Below, piece by piece: positions 61,494-64,000 of a stretch of 64,000 nucleotides of DNA. Source of the stretch: Thauera sedimentorum (GTDB lineage: Bacteria > Pseudomonadota > Gammaproteobacteria > Burkholderiales > Rhodocyclaceae). Positions within the stretch are counted from its first letter, which is position 1. Every line of letters starts with the position of its first letter. The notes beneath the pieces were generated by a model. That model did not search any database. It had not been told where the DNA came from and saw nothing but the letters and a program-made list of their open reading frames with translations. The position numbers and the translations under genes are program-made. The stretch is taken from NCBI RefSeq assembly GCF_014489115.1, contig NZ_JACTAH010000002.1, forward strand, positions 124,001 through 188,000. Direction: 5' to 3'.

Positions 61494-62288
61494 TCACAGC
61501 GGCAGGCCGCGCGGCTTGCGCCCCGCACGGGCGAACAGGGCATCGAACAGGGCATTGGGCATCCAGCGCAGCACGCGCGCGGCCACGCCCATCTGCCAGG
61601 GCACCACCGCCCAGCTCCGTCCGGCGGAGATGGCCGCCGCAATGCGCGGCGCAGCCTGCTCCGCGGGCAGCAGGAAGGGCATCGGATAGGAATTCACCGC
61701 GGTCATCGGAGTGGCGATGTAGCCCGGCGCCACGGTCACCACCCTGACCCCGCTGCCACGCAACTCCACCCGCAGGCTTTCCAGATAGCTGATGGTGCCG
61801 GCCTTGGACGCGCTGTAGGCGCCGGCGCCCGGCAGCCCGCGCACGCCGGCCACCGAGGCGATGCCGGCGAGGCGTCCGCTGCCGCGCTGGCGCATCGGTG
61901 CGACGAAGGGCTGGAAGGTCGCCACCATGCCGAGCAGGTTGGTACGCAGCACCTTCTCGAAGGCATCCACGTCCTCGGCGTACTCGGTCAGCGTGCCGAC
62001 CGAGACGCCCGCATTGGCGATCACCACGTCGGGCACACCGAACTCGGCCATGAAGCGCGCGGCCGCCTCACGCATGGCGGCCGGATCGCCGCAATCGGCC
62101 GGCAGCACCAGATGCTCGCCGGGCAGCCCGGCCGCCAGCGCGTGGAGCGTCTCGGCACGGCGGGCGACCAGGCCCAGGCGCGCGCCGTCGGCCGCATAGT
62201 GGCGGGCCAGCGCCTCGCCCAGCCCGCTGGAGGCGCCGGTGATCAGCACGCTCCGCGGACGCGGCGAGCCGGTCGGTCTCACGGACAC
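61494..62288 (-). CDS. Short-chain dehydrogenase/reductase (DltE-like)
   Basis: A 264-residue SDR: SVLITGASSGLGEALARHY, IANAGVSVG, catalytic Ser in GIASVAGV and YSASKAG. The C terminus is extended and hydrophobic-basic (VARVLRWMPNALFDALF) as in membrane-associated SDRs. The start is GTG at 62288 (or 62282, two codons on); no ATG is suitable. It follows the dsbA gene by 26 bp on the same strand. Substrate unknown. Confidence 0.87.
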   Translation of the reverse strand: MSVRPTGSPRPRSVLITGASSGLGEALARHYAADGARLGLVARRAETLHALAAGLPGEHLVLPADCGDPAAMREAAARFMAEFGVPDVVIANAGVSVGTLTEYAEDVDAFEKVLRTNLLGMVATFQPFVAPMRQRGSGRLAGIASVAGVRGLPGAGAYSASKAGTISYLESLRVELRGSGVRVVTVAPGYIATPMTAVNSYPMPFLLPAEQAAPRIAAAISAGRSWAVVPWQMGVAARVLRWMPNALFDALFARAGRKPRGLPL

Positions 62289-62314
62289 CCCGCAAGGCGG
62301 GCCGGCATCGGGAC

Positions 62315-62953
62315 TCAGCCCTTGCTGCGCTCGCTGCGCACGCGGGCGACCAGCTGGTCGAGCACCTTGATCGCGCCCTCGTGGCCGCCGGCCATCGAAC
62401 TGGCGGTCAGGTACTTGCCCTCGACGACCAGGGTGGGCACGCCGCTGATCTTCATCGCCGCCGCGAGCTGGTTGCCACGCTGGAGCATGGACTGCACGCC
62501 GAAGGACTTGTAGGTCTCCATGAAGCGTTCCACGTCGGCGACCTTGCCGGTCACCCACTCGCGCACCCCGCTTTCGGTGTGCAGCGGGCGCTTGTCCTTC
62601 TGCACCGCACCGAAGATCTGCGGGTGCAGCTTCTCCAGTTCGCCGGTGACTTCCGCGGTGTAGTACAGGCGCGCCAGGCCCTGCAGCTGGGCGCTGTTCC
62701 ACAGCACCGGCACATGGCGGAAATGCACATCCTGCGGCTGGGCCTTGGCCCACAGGTGGATCAGCGGCGCGAGGTCGGCGCAGTGCGGACAGCCGTAGTG
62801 GAAGAACTTGATGACCTCGATGCGCGCCGGGTCGTCGGTCGGCTGTGCCGGATTGAGGACAGTGAAGCCTCCTTGCTGGGCCAGGGCGCCCGCAACGGGG
62901 GATGCGAGCGCGCCGAGGGCGGCGAGTTGCTTCAGGGCGGTACGACGGTTCAT
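62315..62953 (-). CDS. dsbA: Thiol:disulfide interchange protein DsbA
   Basis: A 212-residue periplasmic oxidoreductase. Twin-Arg-like/Sec signal MNRRTALKQLAALGALASPVAGALAQ (cleavage about residue 25), active site CPHC at 55-58 in FFHYGCPHCADL, and cis-Pro loop SGVPTLVVEG. It introduces disulfides in exported proteins. It lies downstream of the SPOR protein and arginyl-tRNA synthetase genes on the same strand, an order seen in related betaproteobacteria. Confidence 0.94.
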   Translation of the reverse strand: MNRRTALKQLAALGALASPVAGALAQQGGFTVLNPAQPTDDPARIEVIKFFHYGCPHCADLAPLIHLWAKAQPQDVHFRHVPVLWNSAQLQGLARLYYTAEVTGELEKLHPQIFGAVQKDKRPLHTESGVREWVTGKVADVERFMETYKSFGVQSMLQRGNQLAAAMKISGVPTLVVEGKYLTASSMAGGHEGAIKVLDQLVARVRSERSKG

Positions 62954-63029
62954 GCGGTTCTCCGTTTGCTTGACGGCAGATAGACGGTGCCGCGCACGAA
63001 GCGTTCCCGCTCCGTGCGCAAGATCGGGT

Positions 63030-63599
63030 TCAGGGCGCGGCGCGCACCACGGTGGCGGTGAAGCCGCCTTCGGCCAGGCGCGAGCGCATCGGCGCCATGT
63101 CCTCGGGCTTGCCGAACGGACCGATGCGCACCCTGTGCACCGTGCGCCCGTCGGCGGTGCGCCCGCGCTGTGCGCTGGCCTCGATGCCGGACAGCGCCAG
63201 ACGCGCCTTCAGGTTGTCCGCCTCGGACGGATCCTCGAAGGCGCCGACCTGCAGGTAGAGGCGCTCGACCGGCGCCGGCGCGGGCTGGGCCGCCGGAGCC
63301 ACCGGTTCGGCCTGCGCACCATCGCCCTGCGGCAGGATCTTGTAGAACTGGAAGTCCTGCTTCACCACCGGGCGGTCGCCGGGCTTGCCCGGCAGCGCCA
63401 CCGGCGGCTGGTCGGCACCGGGGATCCGCGGGCTGGTCGGCGGCGCCTGGAAGGGATTGGCCCGGGTGAAGTACCAGGCCGCACCGGCAGCGAACACCGC
63501 CCCGAGCACCAGGCCGATGAAGATGCCAATGACGATCCCGCCGCCACTGCGGGCCGGCCGGTTTCCGGACTTCTTCCGGGGTTTGCTGTCGCGACTCAC
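63030..63599 (-). CDS. SPOR-domain membrane protein
   Basis: A 189-residue protein with a short basic cytoplasmic N terminus (KPRKKSGNRPARSGG), one transmembrane helix (about 21-44, IVIGIFIGLVLGAVFAAGAAW), a Pro-rich linker and a C-terminal SPOR domain (about 110-189, LYLQVGAFEDPSEADNLKARL and VHRVRIGPFGKPEDM), which binds denuded glycan strands of peptidoglycan at division sites. FtsN-like architecture. It follows argS by 15 bp. Confidence 0.92.
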   Translation of the reverse strand: MSRDSKPRKKSGNRPARSGGGIVIGIFIGLVLGAVFAAGAAWYFTRANPFQAPPTSPRIPGADQPPVALPGKPGDRPVVKQDFQFYKILPQGDGAQAEPVAPAAQPAPAPVERLYLQVGAFEDPSEADNLKARLALSGIEASAQRGRTADGRTVHRVRIGPFGKPEDMAPMRSRLAEGGFTATVVRAAP

Positions 63600-63614
63600 G
63601 TCAGTCTCCGAAAA

Positions 63615-64000
63615 CTACATCGACGCCGGGGCGGACACGCCGAGCAGCGCCAGCCCGCCGGCCAGCACCTGGCGCACCGCCGCGGCCAGCGCCAGGCGGG
63701 CGAGCTTGAGGGCCTCGTCCTCCACCAGCATGCGCTCGGCGTTGTACCAGCTGTGGAACTCGGCAGCGAGGTCCTTGAGGTAGAAGGCGATCTGGTGCGG
63801 CGCATAGTCGGTGGCGGCGTTCTGCACCAGCTCGGGGTAGGCGGCCAGGCTGGCACACAGCGCCAGTTCGCGCTCGTTCTCCAGGCGGCCGAGATCGGCG
63901 CCGGCCAGTTCCGCCGCGTCGCCGTCCCATTGCGCCAGCACCGAGCACACCCGCGCATGTGCGTACTGCACGTAGTACACCGGGTTCTCGTTGCTCTGGC
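63615..64000 (-). CDS. argS: Arginyl-tRNA synthetase, C-terminal part (5' end outside window)
   Basis: The frame is open to the right window edge. The visible ~128 residues hold [21 protein letters not shown] and the all-alpha DALR anticodon-binding domain ([47 protein letters not shown]), a clear match to class I ArgS. It charges tRNA-Arg. The gene is first of the visible argS-SPOR-dsbA-SDR group. Confidence 0.95.
   Translation of the reverse strand, partial: QSNENPVYYVQYAHARVCSVLAQWDGDAAELAGADLGRLENERELALCASLAAYPELVQNAATDYAPHQIAFYLKDLAAEFHSWYNAERMLVEDEALKLARLALAAAVRQVLAGGLALLGVSAPASM

Noticed and set aside
1..64000. CRISPR arrays, rRNA and tRNA genes
   Set aside because: No regularly spaced direct repeats and no recognisable tRNA or rRNA sequence were seen; the repeats found are palindromic, REP-like, attC or tandem pentamers.

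Overview
The window is a high-GC, gene-dense bacterial chromosome segment. Gene content and order suggest a betaproteobacterium of the Rhodocyclales (Azoarcus/Thauera/Aromatoleum type): class I PHA synthase, a leucine/isovalerate catabolic cluster with a LiuR-like MerR regulator, a TAXI-TRAP transporter, several acyl-CoA enzymes and a compact chemotaxis operon. The organism assignment is inferred from protein families; no rRNA, tRNA or CRISPR was seen.

Layout. (1) 1-9.3 kb, + strand: one chemotaxis operon (C-terminal fragment, STAS protein, CheA, MCP, CheW, MCP, CheR, CheD, CheB) with overlapping or close gene ends. The two MCPs share an almost identical ~710-bp signalling module. (2) 9.4-12.6 kb, - strand: histidine phosphatase, cysteine synthase with a terminator, and a ferric-reductase-like flavocytochrome. 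(3) 12.6-16.1 kb: a diheme cytochrome and an SHP-like monoheme cytochrome (-), divergent from a PepSY protein and a two-component system (+), separated by a tandem hexamer operator like PmrA/QseB boxes. (4) 16.1-22.6 kb: a 182-bp MITE-like hairpin, a second hexamer box, then an unusual operon: thermostable-hemolysin family protein, AMP-ligase/heme-oxygenase-like fusion, SDR, TPR protein and a QseBC-like system. (5) 22.7-27.3 kb, - strand: Gx transporter, NusG-II protein, RapZ, Na+:alanine symporter, MBL hydrolase and two tandem DUF1289 proteins. (6) 27.4-33.2 kb, - strand: HMG-CoA lyase, methylcrotonyl-CoA carboxylase alpha, hydratase and carboxylase beta, then a divergent AraC regulator.

(7) 34.5-39.1 kb, lower GC: the most notable region, a decayed chromosomal integron. 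Six cassettes, each with one gene on the - strand and a recognisable attC site, lie upstream of an integron-integrase pseudogene on the + strand. The integrase has a frameshift, an internal deletion and a changed catalytic-box residue. The cassettes encode unknown proteins (a HEPN-like protein, membrane proteins, and a gene with an in-frame amber codon).

(8) 39.4-43.9 kb: diguanylate cyclase, WYL regulator, VOC protein, MoaD/ThiS-like protein with an Asp-box propeller protein, and a DsbA/GST-kappa-type isomerase. (9) 44.0-49.0 kb, - strand: acyl-CoA dehydrogenase, thiolase, isovaleryl-CoA dehydrogenase, hotdog thioesterase and the LiuR-like regulator with an 18-bp palindromic operator. With region 6 this makes a full leucine-to-acetoacetate route, split by about 10 kb. 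A palindromic intergenic repeat recurs four times in the gaps of these two blocks. (10) 49.1-52.5 kb: MBL protein, PHA synthase, terminator, PIN protein. (11) 52.6-57.0 kb: cobalamin-binding-like protein, alanine dehydrogenase, LysR regulator, D-amino-acid dehydrogenase. (12) 57.2-64 kb: TAXI-TRAP transporter, PilZ protein with a pentanucleotide repeat over its stop codon, SDR, DsbA, SPOR protein and the 3' part of argS.
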